Assembly (NCBI RefSeq): GCF_017745215.1
Contig: NZ_JAGHZV010000003.1
Span: 210,702-274,701, forward strand
DNA: 64,000 bases
DNA from: Sphingomonas sp.
GTDB lineage: Bacteria > Pseudomonadota > Alphaproteobacteria > Sphingomonadales > Sphingomonadaceae
Direction: 5' to 3'
Shown here: positions 17,296 through 25,669 of the stretch, in pieces
How the letters are laid out: every line of letters begins with the position of its first letter
How positions within the stretch are numbered: the first letter of the stretch is position 1
Position numbers and translations under genes: made by a program
Notes under the pieces: model-generated
What the model saw: only the letters and a program-made list of their open reading frames with translations
What the model was told of the DNA's origin: nothing
The model's database searches: none

Positions 17296-19539
17296 ATGAC
17301 GAATTTCCGCCGCCACACGCTGGCCGCGCCGCTGGGCGCACTCGTGCTGGTGCTCGCTGCCGGACCGGCCTGCTCGCAATCGGATCCCGGCGCGCCGCCC
17401 GCCGCCGCGGCGCCTGCGCATCCCTGGCTCAACCCCGCGCTGCCGCCCGAGAAGCGCGCCGAGCTCGCGGTCGCGGCGATGACCGAGGATGAGAAGCTCA
17501 GCCTCGTCTTCGGCTATTTCGGCACCGATCACGGCGCGGCGTTCAAGGCGCCGGCCGAGGCGCGACCGGGCAGCGCGGGCTATATTCCCGGCATCCCCCG
17601 GCTCGGCATCCCGCCGCAATGGGAGACCGACGCAGGGATCGGCGTCGCGACTCAGGGCGCGGCAGCGCAGAAGCGGCTGCGCACCGCCCTCCCCTCGGGC
17701 CTCGCCACCGCGGCGACCTGGAACCCCGAGCTCGCCTGGAAGGGCGGCGCGATGATCGGCGCGGAGGCGCGCGCCTCGGGCTTCAACGTGATGCTCGCCG
17801 GCGGCGTCGACCTGATGCGCGAGCCGCGCAACGGGCGGAACTTCGAATACGGCGGCGAGGACCCCTGGCTCGCGGGCACGATGGTCGGCGCGCAGGTGAA
17901 GGGCATCCAGTCGAACGACATCGTCTCGACGATCAAGCACTATGCCGTGAACGACCAGGAGACCGACCGCGGCGCGGGCAATTCGGTGATCGACGAGAAG
18001 GCCGCACGAATGTCCGACCTGCTCGCCTTCCAGTTCGCGATCGAGGCGGGCGAGCCGGGCTCGATCATGTGCTCGTACAACAAGGTCAACGGCACGCACG
18101 CCTGCGAGCATCCCTGGCTGCTCACCAAGGTGCTGCGCGGCGACTGGGGGTTCAAGGGCTATGTGATGGCCGATTGGGGCGCGACGCATTCGACCGCGCC
18201 CGCCGCCAACGCCGGGCTCGACCAGGATTCGGGCTTTGGGCTGAGCTCGCAGGGCTATTTCGGCGCGCCGCTCAAGGAAGCGGTGGCGGAGGGCGAGGTC
18301 AGCAAGGCGCAGCTCGACCTGATGGCGAAGCGCATCCTCTACGCGCTGTTCCGCCACGGCGTGGTCGACAATCCGATCGCCGATGCGCCGATGGACCTCG
18401 CCCCCGCGATGCTCGCCGAGCACGCCCGGGTGACCCGCGCCGATGCCGAGGAAGGCATCGTGCTGCTGAAGAACGCGGGCGGCGTGCTGCCGCTCTCGCC
18501 CTCGGTGAAGACGATCGCAGTCATCGGCGGCCATGCCGATGCGGGCGTGCTCGCGGGGAGCGGCTCGTCCTTGGTCTATCCGGTCGGCGGCAATGCCGCG
18601 CCCGGCGTCGCGCCGACGAGCTGGCCGGGGCCGGTGATGTATTATCCCGACTCGCCGCTCGAGGCGATCCACGCGCTCGCCCCCAATGCGACGGTCGTCT
18701 ATGCCGACGGCGTCGATCCCAAGGCGACCGAGATCGCCGCGAAACAGGCCGATGTCGTGATCGTCTTCGCCACCCAATGGGCCGGCGAGGCGTTCGACGT
18801 GTCGCTGACGCTCGCCGACAAGCAGGACGAGATGATCGCCACCGCGGTCGCCGCCAATCCCAGGACGGTGGTGGTGCTAGAGACCGGCGGGCCGGTGCTG
18901 ACGCCGTGGCGCGACAAGGTGCAGGGCATCCTAGCGGCCTGGTACCCGGGGACGCAGGGCGGGAAGGCCATTGCGAACGTGCTGTTCGGCAAGGTGAATC
19001 CCTCGGGCCATCTGCCCGCAACCTTCCCCGCGTCGCTGGAGCAGCTGCCCAAGCCCTCGGCGCCCAACAAGGGCGACACCGTCTACAGCGAAGGCGCGAC
19101 GGTCGGGTACAAATGGTACGACGCGAAGGGCCTCGAGCCGGCGTTCCCGTTCGGCCACGGGCTGAGCTACACGAGCTTCGCCTATTCGGGGCTGGCGGCG
19201 AAGGCCGCTGCGGGGACCATCCGGGTGTCGTTCACCGTCGCCAACACGGGCGGCGTCGCGGGGATGGACGTCGCGCAGGTCTATGTCGCGGGGCACGGCT
19301 GGGAAGCGCCCAAGCGGCTGGGCGGCTATCGCAAGCTCGAGCTGAAGCCGGGCGAAGCGCAGAGCGTGACGCTGGACATCGACCCGCGGCTGCTCGCCGT
19401 CTGGGACCAGAAGAGCCACGGCTGGAAGATCGCCGCGGGCACCTACCAGGTGATGCTCGGCGCTTCCTCGCGCGATATCAGGGCGACGGTGCCGGTGACG
19501 CTGCCGGCGCGGAGCCTGAAGGCGGGGTGGCGGCCTTAA
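17296..19539 (+). CDS. Glycoside hydrolase family 3 beta-glucosidase/xylosidase, exported
   Basis: The 747-aa enzyme has a signal sequence (LGALVLVLAAGPACSQS), a GH3 N-terminal barrel, a C-terminal sandwich and an FnIII-like terminal domain. KHYAVND (214-220), EYGGEDP (184-190) and VMADWGATH (290-298) are seen; Asp293 in the last is the expected catalytic nucleophile. A C-terminal FGHGLSYTSF motif starts the FnIII region. It should release terminal beta-linked sugars in the periplasm. The start has a strong CGGAGGGG site. It diverges from the permease operon and shares its promoter region. Confidence 0.95.
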   Translation: MTNFRRHTLAAPLGALVLVLAAGPACSQSDPGAPPAAAAPAHPWLNPALPPEKRAELAVAAMTEDEKLSLVFGYFGTDHGAAFKAPAEARPGSAGYIPGIPRLGIPPQWETDAGIGVATQGAAAQKRLRTALPSGLATAATWNPELAWKGGAMIGAEARASGFNVMLAGGVDLMREPRNGRNFEYGGEDPWLAGTMVGAQVKGIQSNDIVSTIKHYAVNDQETDRGAGNSVIDEKAARMSDLLAFQFAIEAGEPGSIMCSYNKVNGTHACEHPWLLTKVLRGDWGFKGYVMADWGATHSTAPAANAGLDQDSGFGLSSQGYFGAPLKEAVAEGEVSKAQLDLMAKRILYALFRHGVVDNPIADAPMDLAPAMLAEHARVTRADAEEGIVLLKNAGGVLPLSPSVKTIAVIGGHADAGVLAGSGSSLVYPVGGNAAPGVAPTSWPGPVMYYPDSPLEAIHALAPNATVVYADGVDPKATEIAAKQADVVIVFATQWAGEAFDVSLTLADKQDEMIATAVAANPRTVVVLETGGPVLTPWRDKVQGILAAWYPGTQGGKAIANVLFGKVNPSGHLPATFPASLEQLPKPSAPNKGDTVYSEGATVGYKWYDAKGLEPAFPFGHGLSYTSFAYSGLAAKAAAGTIRVSFTVANTGGVAGMDVAQVYVAGHGWEAPKRLGGYRKLELKPGEAQSVTLDIDPRLLAVWDQKSHGWKIAAGTYQVMLGASSRDIRATVPVTLPARSLKAGWRP

Positions 19540-19569
19540 TTACCAGCCTGGAATCTGAGCAACTTAAAT

Positions 19570-19651
19570 CGTCATCCCGGCGAAAGCCGGGACCCAGGGT
19601 TACAGAGGACGTCGCTCGCTGCCCTGGATCCCGGCTTTCGCCGGGATGACG
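19570..19651. repeat. REP-like double hairpin between convergent genes
   Basis: Two inverted copies of the REP-like palindrome with a short unique centre, in the convergent gap between the GH3 gene and the Gfo/Idh/MocA gene. Same arm sequences as the copy at 10717-10798. Confidence 0.9.
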
Positions 19652-19687
19652 ATCCAGGTGAAGGTCCGACCGGTTCCAGAAATAGCC

Positions 19688-20713
19688 TCAGCCGAACGCC
19701 ACCCGCCGCCCCTCGTTCGAGCTCTGCCACGCCAGCTCCATGATCCGTTGCCCGGTGAGCGCGTCGTCCGCGGTGACCGGCGCTTCGCCGCCGTCGGCGA
19801 TCGCCCGCGCCACGCCGGCGTAGAAGCGCTTGTAATCCCCCCGCTCGGTCGCGACCGTCTCGCGCGTCCCGTCGCCCAGCGTCAGCAGGCCGTGGTTCGC
19901 CGCATCCTCGACTCCGAACGCCTCCGCCGTTGCGCTGCCGCCCGCCTTCATCCAGGGTTCCTGCGGATCGAGCCCGTACTTCACGAAATTGCCCAGCTTG
20001 CCGTGCACCGCGAAGCGCGGCCGCGGGTTCGCCACCAGCCGCGAGGCCGAGAGGATCACGCGCCGCGCGCCGTAGAAGAACGTCAGCTCGAAATAGTCGT
20101 TGGTCCGCGCCCCGTCCCGCTGGAGCGCGATGTCGGCGCTCAGCGCTTCCGGCGCGCCGAACAGCATCAGCGCCTGGTCGATCAGGTGCGGCCCAAGGTC
20201 GGCGAGCATTCCCGAGCCGACGTCGGGCACGTCGCGCCAGCCGCTGGTGACTTCGGGGCGGTAGCGATCCCAGCGCCCCTCGAACAGCATCACGTCGCCC
20301 AGCCGCCCCGAGGCGATCAGGTCGCGCACCGTCAGGAAATCGCCGTCCCAGCGACGGTTGTGGAAGGCGCTGAGCACCAGACCCTTGGCCCTGGCCAGCG
20401 CGATCAGCGCCTCGGTCTCTGCAGCCGTGTTGGTGAAGGGCTTGTCGATCACGACATGCTTCCCCGCCTCGAGCGCTGCCTTGCCGAGCGGGAAATGGCT
20501 GTCGTTGGGCGTCGAGATCACCACGAGTTCGATCGACGGATCGGCGATCAGCGAGTCCGCATCGGTGACCGCTACCTCCGGATAGCGCTCGTGCACCTGT
20601 CCGGCGCGCGAAGTCGCCACCGCAGCGAGCTCGAGCGCCGGCACCGCCGCCACCAGCGGCGCATGGAACGCCATCCCGCCCAGCCCATAGCCGATCACTC
20701 CGGTGCGGATCAT
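19688..20713 (-). CDS. Gfo/Idh/MocA family oxidoreductase
   Basis: The 341-aa protein has an N-terminal Rossmann fold (IRTGVIGYGLGGMAFHAPL) and the family's EAGKHVVIDKPF segment with the conserved Lys-Pro, followed by the alpha/beta dimerisation domain (DLGPHLIDQAL). It should oxidise or reduce a sugar, inositol or related polyol with NAD(P). The start at 20713 puts the dinucleotide motif at the N-terminus; the open frame continues upstream only as a shadow. It diverges from the aminotransferase gene with 34 bp between starts. Substrate unknown. Confidence 0.93.
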   Translation of the reverse strand: MIRTGVIGYGLGGMAFHAPLVAAVPALELAAVATSRAGQVHERYPEVAVTDADSLIADPSIELVVISTPNDSHFPLGKAALEAGKHVVIDKPFTNTAAETEALIALARAKGLVLSAFHNRRWDGDFLTVRDLIASGRLGDVMLFEGRWDRYRPEVTSGWRDVPDVGSGMLADLGPHLIDQALMLFGAPEALSADIALQRDGARTNDYFELTFFYGARRVILSASRLVANPRPRFAVHGKLGNFVKYGLDPQEPWMKAGGSATAEAFGVEDAANHGLLTLGDGTRETVATERGDYKRFYAGVARAIADGGEAPVTADDALTGQRIMELAWQSSNEGRRVAFG

Positions 20714-20747
20714 TGCCTTGTCCCTTGCCTCGCCCCTATGCGGGGCC

Positions 20748-21983
20748 ATGACCTTCCCCATCGACGCGGTCCGCGCGCAATTCAAGGCGCTCCATCAACC
20801 CGGCCGCTTGGGGCCTCGCGTCTATTTCGACGCGCCCGGCGGCACCCAGGCCTGCGCGCCGGCGATCGCCCGCATGGTCGCCCACCTCGAGAGCGGCACC
20901 GCCAATTCGGGCGGCGCCTTCCAGACCTCGGTCGAGACCGATGCGCTGAGCGATTCGGCGCACGCCGCAATGGCCGACCTGCTCGGCGGCCAGCCGCACG
21001 AGATCGCCTTCGGCCCGAACATGACCTCGCTCACCCTCGCCGTCTCGCGCGCACTCTCGGCGAGTTGGGAAGCGGGCGACGAGATCATCCTCACCCGGCT
21101 CGACCATGACGCCAATGTCGCCCCCTGGCTGCTCGCCGCGCGCGACCGCGGCGCGACGGTGCGCTGGATCGACTTCGACCCCGAGACCGGCCGCTGGGAG
21201 GCCGATGCGATCCTCCCCCTGCTCGGCCCGCGCACCCGGCTCGTCGCGCTCGGCTTCGCGAGCAACGCGCTCGGCACGATCAACCCCGTCGCCGAAGCGA
21301 TCGCGCACGTCCGCGCGCGCTCGCCCGCGCTGGTCTACGTCGATGCAGTCCAGGCCGTGCCGCATCTCGCGGTCGACGTCGCGACGCTCGGCGCCGATTT
21401 CCTCGCCTGCTCGCCCTACAAGTTCTTCGGCCCGCACCAGGGCGTGCTCTGGGCGCGCGGTGAAGTGGTCGGGACCGTGCCGGCCTACAAGGTCCGCCCC
21501 GCGGGCGACGAAGGCGCGCATCGCTTCGAGAGCGGCACGCCGTCGTTCGAAGGCCAGGGCGGCGTGCTCGGCACGATCGACTATCTCGAATGGCTCGGCC
21601 GCGAGATCGATCCGAGCGCGAACAGCCGGCGTGCCGCGCTGGTCGCCGCGATGGATGCCGCCGGCGATTACGAGCGGGCGCTCGGCGAGCGGCTGCTCGC
21701 GGGCCTGACGAGCGTGCCGCGGCTCAAGCTCTGGGGCCCGCCGACGATGGACGGGCGCGTGCCCACCTTCGCCTTCACGATCGGGGGCCATCATCCCGAT
21801 GCGATCGCCGAGCACCTCGGCGCGGCCGACATCTATGCCTGGTCGGGCCATTTCTATGCGGTCGAAGTCATTGAAAGACTTGGACTCGCGAAAGATGGCG
21901 GGCTCGTCCGCGTCGGACTCTGCCATTACAACACGGCAGAGGAGGTCGACCGGCTGATCGCCGCGCTCAAGTCGATCGACTGA
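20748..21983 (+). CDS. Class-V aminotransferase, cysteine-desulfurase-like
   Basis: The 411-aa PLP enzyme shows LTRLDHDANVAPW, DAVQAVPHLAVDV (the Asp/Gln pair near the cofactor) and ACSPYKFFGPHQGVLWAR with the Schiff-base Lys. The active-site Cys loop of true IscS/SufS proteins is not evident, and the sequence resembles the cysteine-desulfurase-like group annotated CHP01976. Amino donor and product are therefore uncertain. ATG 20748 is chosen since the frame upstream overlaps the divergent gene. Confidence 0.88.
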   Translation: MTFPIDAVRAQFKALHQPGRLGPRVYFDAPGGTQACAPAIARMVAHLESGTANSGGAFQTSVETDALSDSAHAAMADLLGGQPHEIAFGPNMTSLTLAVSRALSASWEAGDEIILTRLDHDANVAPWLLAARDRGATVRWIDFDPETGRWEADAILPLLGPRTRLVALGFASNALGTINPVAEAIAHVRARSPALVYVDAVQAVPHLAVDVATLGADFLACSPYKFFGPHQGVLWARGEVVGTVPAYKVRPAGDEGAHRFESGTPSFEGQGGVLGTIDYLEWLGREIDPSANSRRAALVAAMDAAGDYERALGERLLAGLTSVPRLKLWGPPTMDGRVPTFAFTIGGHHPDAIAEHLGAADIYAWSGHFYAVEVIERLGLAKDGGLVRVGLCHYNTAEEVDRLIAALKSID

Positions 21984-22010
21984 CGCGGCTCTTTCGGCTT
22001 TCTTCAATAG

Positions 22011-22037
22011 TTGATCCAAATGACTGATTTGGATCAA
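22011..22037. promoter_or_regulatory. Perfect 11-bp inverted repeat, possible operator
   Basis: TTGATCCAAAT-gactg-ATTTGGATCAA. Both arms match exactly around a 5-bp spacer. The arms are AT-rich, and the run of A after the right arm is the wrong polarity for a + strand terminator, so a protein-binding site is more likely. It lies in the AT-rich 155-bp gap upstream of the beta-helix gene. Confidence 0.5.
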
Positions 22038-22138
22038 AAAACATGGTTGCCGATTTATTTCCCGACCCTGCTTGTACTCGCGCGGCGCTACTGTAGAATC
22101 ACGGAGCCTTTGGGGAAAACCATAAATCGGAGGGCATC

Positions 22139-23152
22139 ATGATTAGGGAGAGTGCACGACTTCTTCTGGCGGGGGCGTTCATCCTCGGCGGAACCACCTT
22201 CCTCACGTCCGAGGCTTCGGCCCAGGCGACGCGGACCTGGGTTTCGGGCGTCGGCGACGATGTCAATCCGTGCAGCCGCACCGCGCCGTGCAAGACGTTC
22301 GCGGGCGCAATTTCGAAGACCGCCGCGGGCGGCGAGATCAACTGCATCGATCCGGGCGGCTTCGGCGCCGTGACGATCACCAAGTCGATGACGATCATCT
22401 GCGATGAGGTCGGCGCGGGCGTGCTCGTTTCGGGCACCAACGGCTTCATCATCAACGACGGCGGCGCCGGCACCGCGGTGGTGACGATCAGCGGCATCGA
22501 TATCGAGGGTATCGGCTATTCGACCGGTGGCTCGGGCATCCGTGGGGTGTGGTTCATCTCGGGTGCGGCGCTGACCGTCCGCAACTCGATCATCCGCAAC
22601 TTCCGTGACACGTCCAACGGCTCGGGCATCACCTTCTCGCCGAGCGGGGCCGCCAAGCTGGTGGTCGACAACGTCACGCTGTCCGGCAACGGCAATACCG
22701 GCGTCGGCGGCGGCATCGTGATCCAGCCGACCGGCACCGGCTCGGCCAAGGCATCGATCGTCAACACGCGCTCGATCAGCAACACCAACAACGGTCTGCT
22801 CGTGAACACGACGGGCAACACCGGCCCGGGCAACCTCGTCACGGTGACCGGCAGCAATTTCGACGGCAATTCGGCCTCGGGTGTTGCGGTCGTCACGCCG
22901 GCGAGCACGACGGGCGCCACGGTGACGGTGCTCGATTCATCGATGTCGAACAACGCGCGCGGCGCCTCGACCAACGGCGGCACGGCGGTGATCCGCATCG
23001 GCCGCAGCGTGATCGCGGGCAATTCGACCTCGGGCGTGTTCGCGAACGCGCCTGGCGCCAGCCTGGGTGTCCGCAGCTTCTCGCCGGCGAGCAATGCGCT
23101 CTCGGGCAACACGGCCGACGGCACCTTCACCGGCACCGACCCGTACCAATAA
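22139..23152 (+). CDS. Secreted right-handed parallel beta-helix protein
   Basis: The 337-aa protein has a signal peptide (LLLAGAFILGGTTFLTSEASAQA) and a Ser/Thr/Asn/Gly/Val-rich body with repeating coils such as VTISGIDIEG, LTVRNSIIRNF, LVVDNVTLSGNGN and VTVTGSNFDGNSASG. This is typical of pectate-lyase-like beta-helices. The N-terminal TWVSGVGDDVNPCSRTAPCKTF, with paired Cys, is common to a family of hypothetical sphingomonad and related proteins. No catalytic residues can be assigned. A strong CGGAGGG ribosome site and a sharp terminator suggest a well-expressed single-gene unit. Confidence 0.85.
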   Translation: MIRESARLLLAGAFILGGTTFLTSEASAQATRTWVSGVGDDVNPCSRTAPCKTFAGAISKTAAGGEINCIDPGGFGAVTITKSMTIICDEVGAGVLVSGTNGFIINDGGAGTAVVTISGIDIEGIGYSTGGSGIRGVWFISGAALTVRNSIIRNFRDTSNGSGITFSPSGAAKLVVDNVTLSGNGNTGVGGGIVIQPTGTGSAKASIVNTRSISNTNNGLLVNTTGNTGPGNLVTVTGSNFDGNSASGVAVVTPASTTGATVTVLDSSMSNNARGASTNGGTAVIRIGRSVIAGNSTSGVFANAPGASLGVRSFSPASNALSGNTADGTFTGTDPYQ

Positions 23153-23175
23153 GCCGGCGAAAGCCGATCGAAAAG

Positions 23176-23210
23176 GGGCGCGGCAAGCGATTGCCGCGCC
23201 CTTTGCTTTT
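23176..23210 (+). terminator. Rho-independent terminator after the beta-helix gene
   Basis: An 11-bp perfect stem GGGCGCGGCAA / TTGCCGCGCCC with a GCGA loop, followed by TTTGCTTTT. It starts 23 bp after the stop. The preceding AAA would also let it work weakly for the opposing strand. Confidence 0.9.
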
Positions 23211-23374
23211 GGGCGCCCCTCTTGCGGACTCGCGACCCTTTGGAGCGCGACGAATTGCGTCGAGCCACAGCCAACTTGGCGTCATCTCGTTCCAGAGTCG
23301 GATTCAGCCGCGCTGAATCGAGGCGGCACCAACCCGCCCGAATGGATCAAACTCCGGGGTCGAGGCTCCGCCGG

Positions 23375-25303
23375 TCAGGCGTTGCTGCGCGAAGCCTTGC
23401 GCAGGAAATGGCCGCTCACCACGCCACGCAGCAGCGTGAAGCAATAGGCGACCTCGACCGGCTTGGTATGCCAACCCTGATCGGGCCAGGCATCGATCAG
23501 CGCGCGCATCCGCTCGAGATCGAGCGACGCGGCCGCCGCGGGCACCTGCTCGAGCCGCTCGATCTCCTCGCGCAGCCGCTCGCGATCCGCAGTCATTCCC
23601 TCGTGCCAGTCGACGGCCTGCGCACCGCGGCGGCGCTCGGCCAGCACACGGGCCGGAAGCCGGTCGGCAAGCGCCTTCCGCGCCAGCGCGCGCGGCAGTC
23701 CATTCGAGAGATAATGTTCGGTCGGCACCGACAGGCAGAATTCGACGAGCCGCCGGTCGGCCGTCGGGTCGCGCAGATCCACCCCCCAGCCGGCAAGGAT
23801 ACCCTTGCGGTAATTGCCCATGTCGACGCGGCGCATTCCCCACAGCCGCACGTCGAACGCGCGCGCGCGCGGGCGATAATGGAAATCGGCATCCATCGCC
23901 GGCGCTGCCGCTTCGAGCTCGGCCAGCCGATCGGGATGAACCGCCGTGATCTCCTCCAGGCTGCGGCCCACGTCGCGGCGCCAGCGATGCAGGCCGCTCC
24001 AGAGCGTGCCGGGCAGATGCCGCCCATAGGCCGAGCCGAGCACCCCCACCCAGCGCGCGCGCCGATCGCGCACCATCGCGCGGCCCTCTCGATACAGCCG
24101 CCATAGCCGCCACTGCGCGGCAAGCTCGGCGAACAGCTCGCTGCCGAAATAGCTGAGCGTGATGTTGCCCATGGTGCCGCTGAGCATCACATGGATGTCG
24201 CGACGCGCGGCCTCCGCGTTGATCCCGCGCTTGAAATGCCAGACGTGCGCGTTGACCAGCGGGCGCTCGAACAAGTGAAAGTCGCGGTCGAGCTGGTCCA
24301 GCACGGTATTTCCGTCGGGCTGGACCAGGACATGCTCGATATTGGGATACAGCGCGGCAGTCGCGGCAGCGAGATCGCTCTCGTCGCCATAGGCGTTGAC
24401 CGGCATCGGATGGTCGTAGCCCGGCCGCGGTATTGCAGTGAAGGCCGTGACGCGTCCGCCGCGCCCAGCCATCAGCCGAGCTGCCGTCGCCGCCACGCCC
24501 GAACTGTCGAGCCCGCCGCTCAGCTGTGCTCCCACATTGTCGCCGGCGCCACGCAGCCGCGTTGCCACCGCTCGATCCAGCTGCTCGCGAGCCGCCTCGA
24601 TATAATCGTCCGGCGAGGCGAAGCGAAGCCGCCGGTCGCTCGGCTGCCAATGCTGGCGCATCGTGATCCCGCCGCGATCGATCGTCACGACCTGGCCGAG
24701 CTCGACGCGGTTGACGCCTTCGAAGAAGCTCCGCGGTCCGGTCTCCGGCAGCAGCGCCAGGAACTCGAGCGAGCGCTGCTCATCGGCGGCGTAGGGGATT
24801 TCGGCGAGCGCATGCAGGCCCTTGGGCATGGACGCGAAGGCCACGAAATCGCCGGCGATGTGATAGTGAAGCGGCCGCGCGCCCAGCGCATCGCGCGCCA
24901 GGATCAATTGCTGCTCGCCAGCATCCCAGATCGCGAAGGCATAGTCGCCGTACAGATGATCGAAGGCGCGATACTGCCAGCGTTCCCAGGCGGCGAGCAG
25001 CAGCGCGGCGTCGCTCATCCGGGCATGCGATTCCAGCCCCAAGGCACGGGCAAGGTCGTCGCGATCGTCGAGCCGCACATCGGCGACCAGCAGAAAACGC
25101 CCGTCGCCACCGGTCAGTGGCTGGCGATCGTGGAGGTCCTCAGGAAGAAGCCGATGAAGACAACGGCCAATGGCAAGGGCCCCATCCTCCCGCAAATCGG
25201 AAGCATGAGGCCCGTAAATTCGTTGAGATGCAAGCATCCGCCGGCACTCGGCGCCGGAATCGAAATCACCTGCAATCCGCCAAAACCCCGCGACGGCCGA
25301 CAC
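23375..25303 (-). CDS. Asparagine-synthetase-like RiPP macrocyclase candidate (lasso-peptide C-protein-like)
   Basis: The 642-aa protein has an N-terminal class-II glutamine-amidotransferase fold and a C-terminal AsnB ATP-pyrophosphatase domain with the PPi loop LSGGLDSSG (261-269). True AsnB begins MCGIAG; here it is MSAVAG, so the nucleophilic Cys is replaced by Ser and glutamine cannot be the amide donor. That is expected of lasso C proteins (McjC-like), which activate an Asp/Glu side chain and join it to the peptide N-terminus. GTG 25303 has AAGGA upstream. The 47-aa peptide gene lies 43 bp upstream on the same strand. A free-standing ligase with another acceptor is the alternative. Confidence 0.85.
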   Translation of the reverse strand: MSAVAGFWRIAGDFDSGAECRRMLASQRIYGPHASDLREDGALAIGRCLHRLLPEDLHDRQPLTGGDGRFLLVADVRLDDRDDLARALGLESHARMSDAALLLAAWERWQYRAFDHLYGDYAFAIWDAGEQQLILARDALGARPLHYHIAGDFVAFASMPKGLHALAEIPYAADEQRSLEFLALLPETGPRSFFEGVNRVELGQVVTIDRGGITMRQHWQPSDRRLRFASPDDYIEAAREQLDRAVATRLRGAGDNVGAQLSGGLDSSGVAATAARLMAGRGGRVTAFTAIPRPGYDHPMPVNAYGDESDLAAATAALYPNIEHVLVQPDGNTVLDQLDRDFHLFERPLVNAHVWHFKRGINAEAARRDIHVMLSGTMGNITLSYFGSELFAELAAQWRLWRLYREGRAMVRDRRARWVGVLGSAYGRHLPGTLWSGLHRWRRDVGRSLEEITAVHPDRLAELEAAAPAMDADFHYRPRARAFDVRLWGMRRVDMGNYRKGILAGWGVDLRDPTADRRLVEFCLSVPTEHYLSNGLPRALARKALADRLPARVLAERRRGAQAVDWHEGMTADRERLREEIERLEQVPAAAASLDLERMRALIDAWPDQGWHTKPVEVAYCFTLLRGVVSGHFLRKASRSNA

Positions 25304-25346
25304 TTGGAGTCCTTATCAGCAGCCCGCGGGCAGCGGACGCCGCAAC

Positions 25347-25490
25347 TCAGGAGAAAATGTCGTCCGCGTTGACGTCGGCGCTCGTGATCTCCGCTTCACC
25401 CGCGCGCACGCGGCGAACCTGAGGACGCTGCCAATTCGAGCGCACGGCGAGCTTGACGACGGCGTTGGACTTTTCCTGCGTGTTGGTCAT
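25347..25490 (-). CDS. Putative RiPP precursor peptide (47 aa)
   Basis: A 47-residue peptide (start MTNTQEKSNAVVKL, end SADVNADDIFS) just upstream of the asparagine-synthetase-like gene. The basic N-terminal half contains W20-x-x-P23, like the YxxP motif that lasso leaders use to bind the RRE protein. The C-terminal half is acidic (E32, E34, D39, D43, D44) and ends in Ser47. If the core begins at Gly31, Asp39 would be residue 9 and could close a nine-residue macrolactam; the usual Thr at -2 would then be absent. Ser47 could be the target of the HPr-kinase-like protein. Core boundaries are inference. Confidence 0.65.
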   Translation of the reverse strand: MTNTQEKSNAVVKLAVRSNWQRPQVRRVRAGEAEITSADVNADDIFS

Positions 25491-25669
25491 GCACCCTGTC
25501 CCCTTTGTTCTTACTTCGCATATCGCATTCACTATACTCGCTTCAAGCACTAACATTCCGTGTTGGTTCCGTCGAAGCCGACGCCGTCGCAGATTCCTAA
25601 TGTAGATTGTTGTCAATTGGGCACAATTTGCTGGATCGCGCGAAGGCATCGCATTCGGAGGCATTTGAC

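Noticed and set aside
15790..18777. A 995-codon minus-strand open frame covering the permease and most of the GH3 gene in antisense
   Set aside because: Only the part up to 17133 encodes a known fold with TM segments. The rest is antisense to a clear GH3 enzyme and has the Arg/His/Gly-rich composition of GC-driven shadow frames.
21984..22138. The 11-bp inverted repeat as a terminator of the aminotransferase gene
   Set aside because: Arms are AT-rich and followed by A residues rather than T on the + strand, so it does not fit intrinsic termination.
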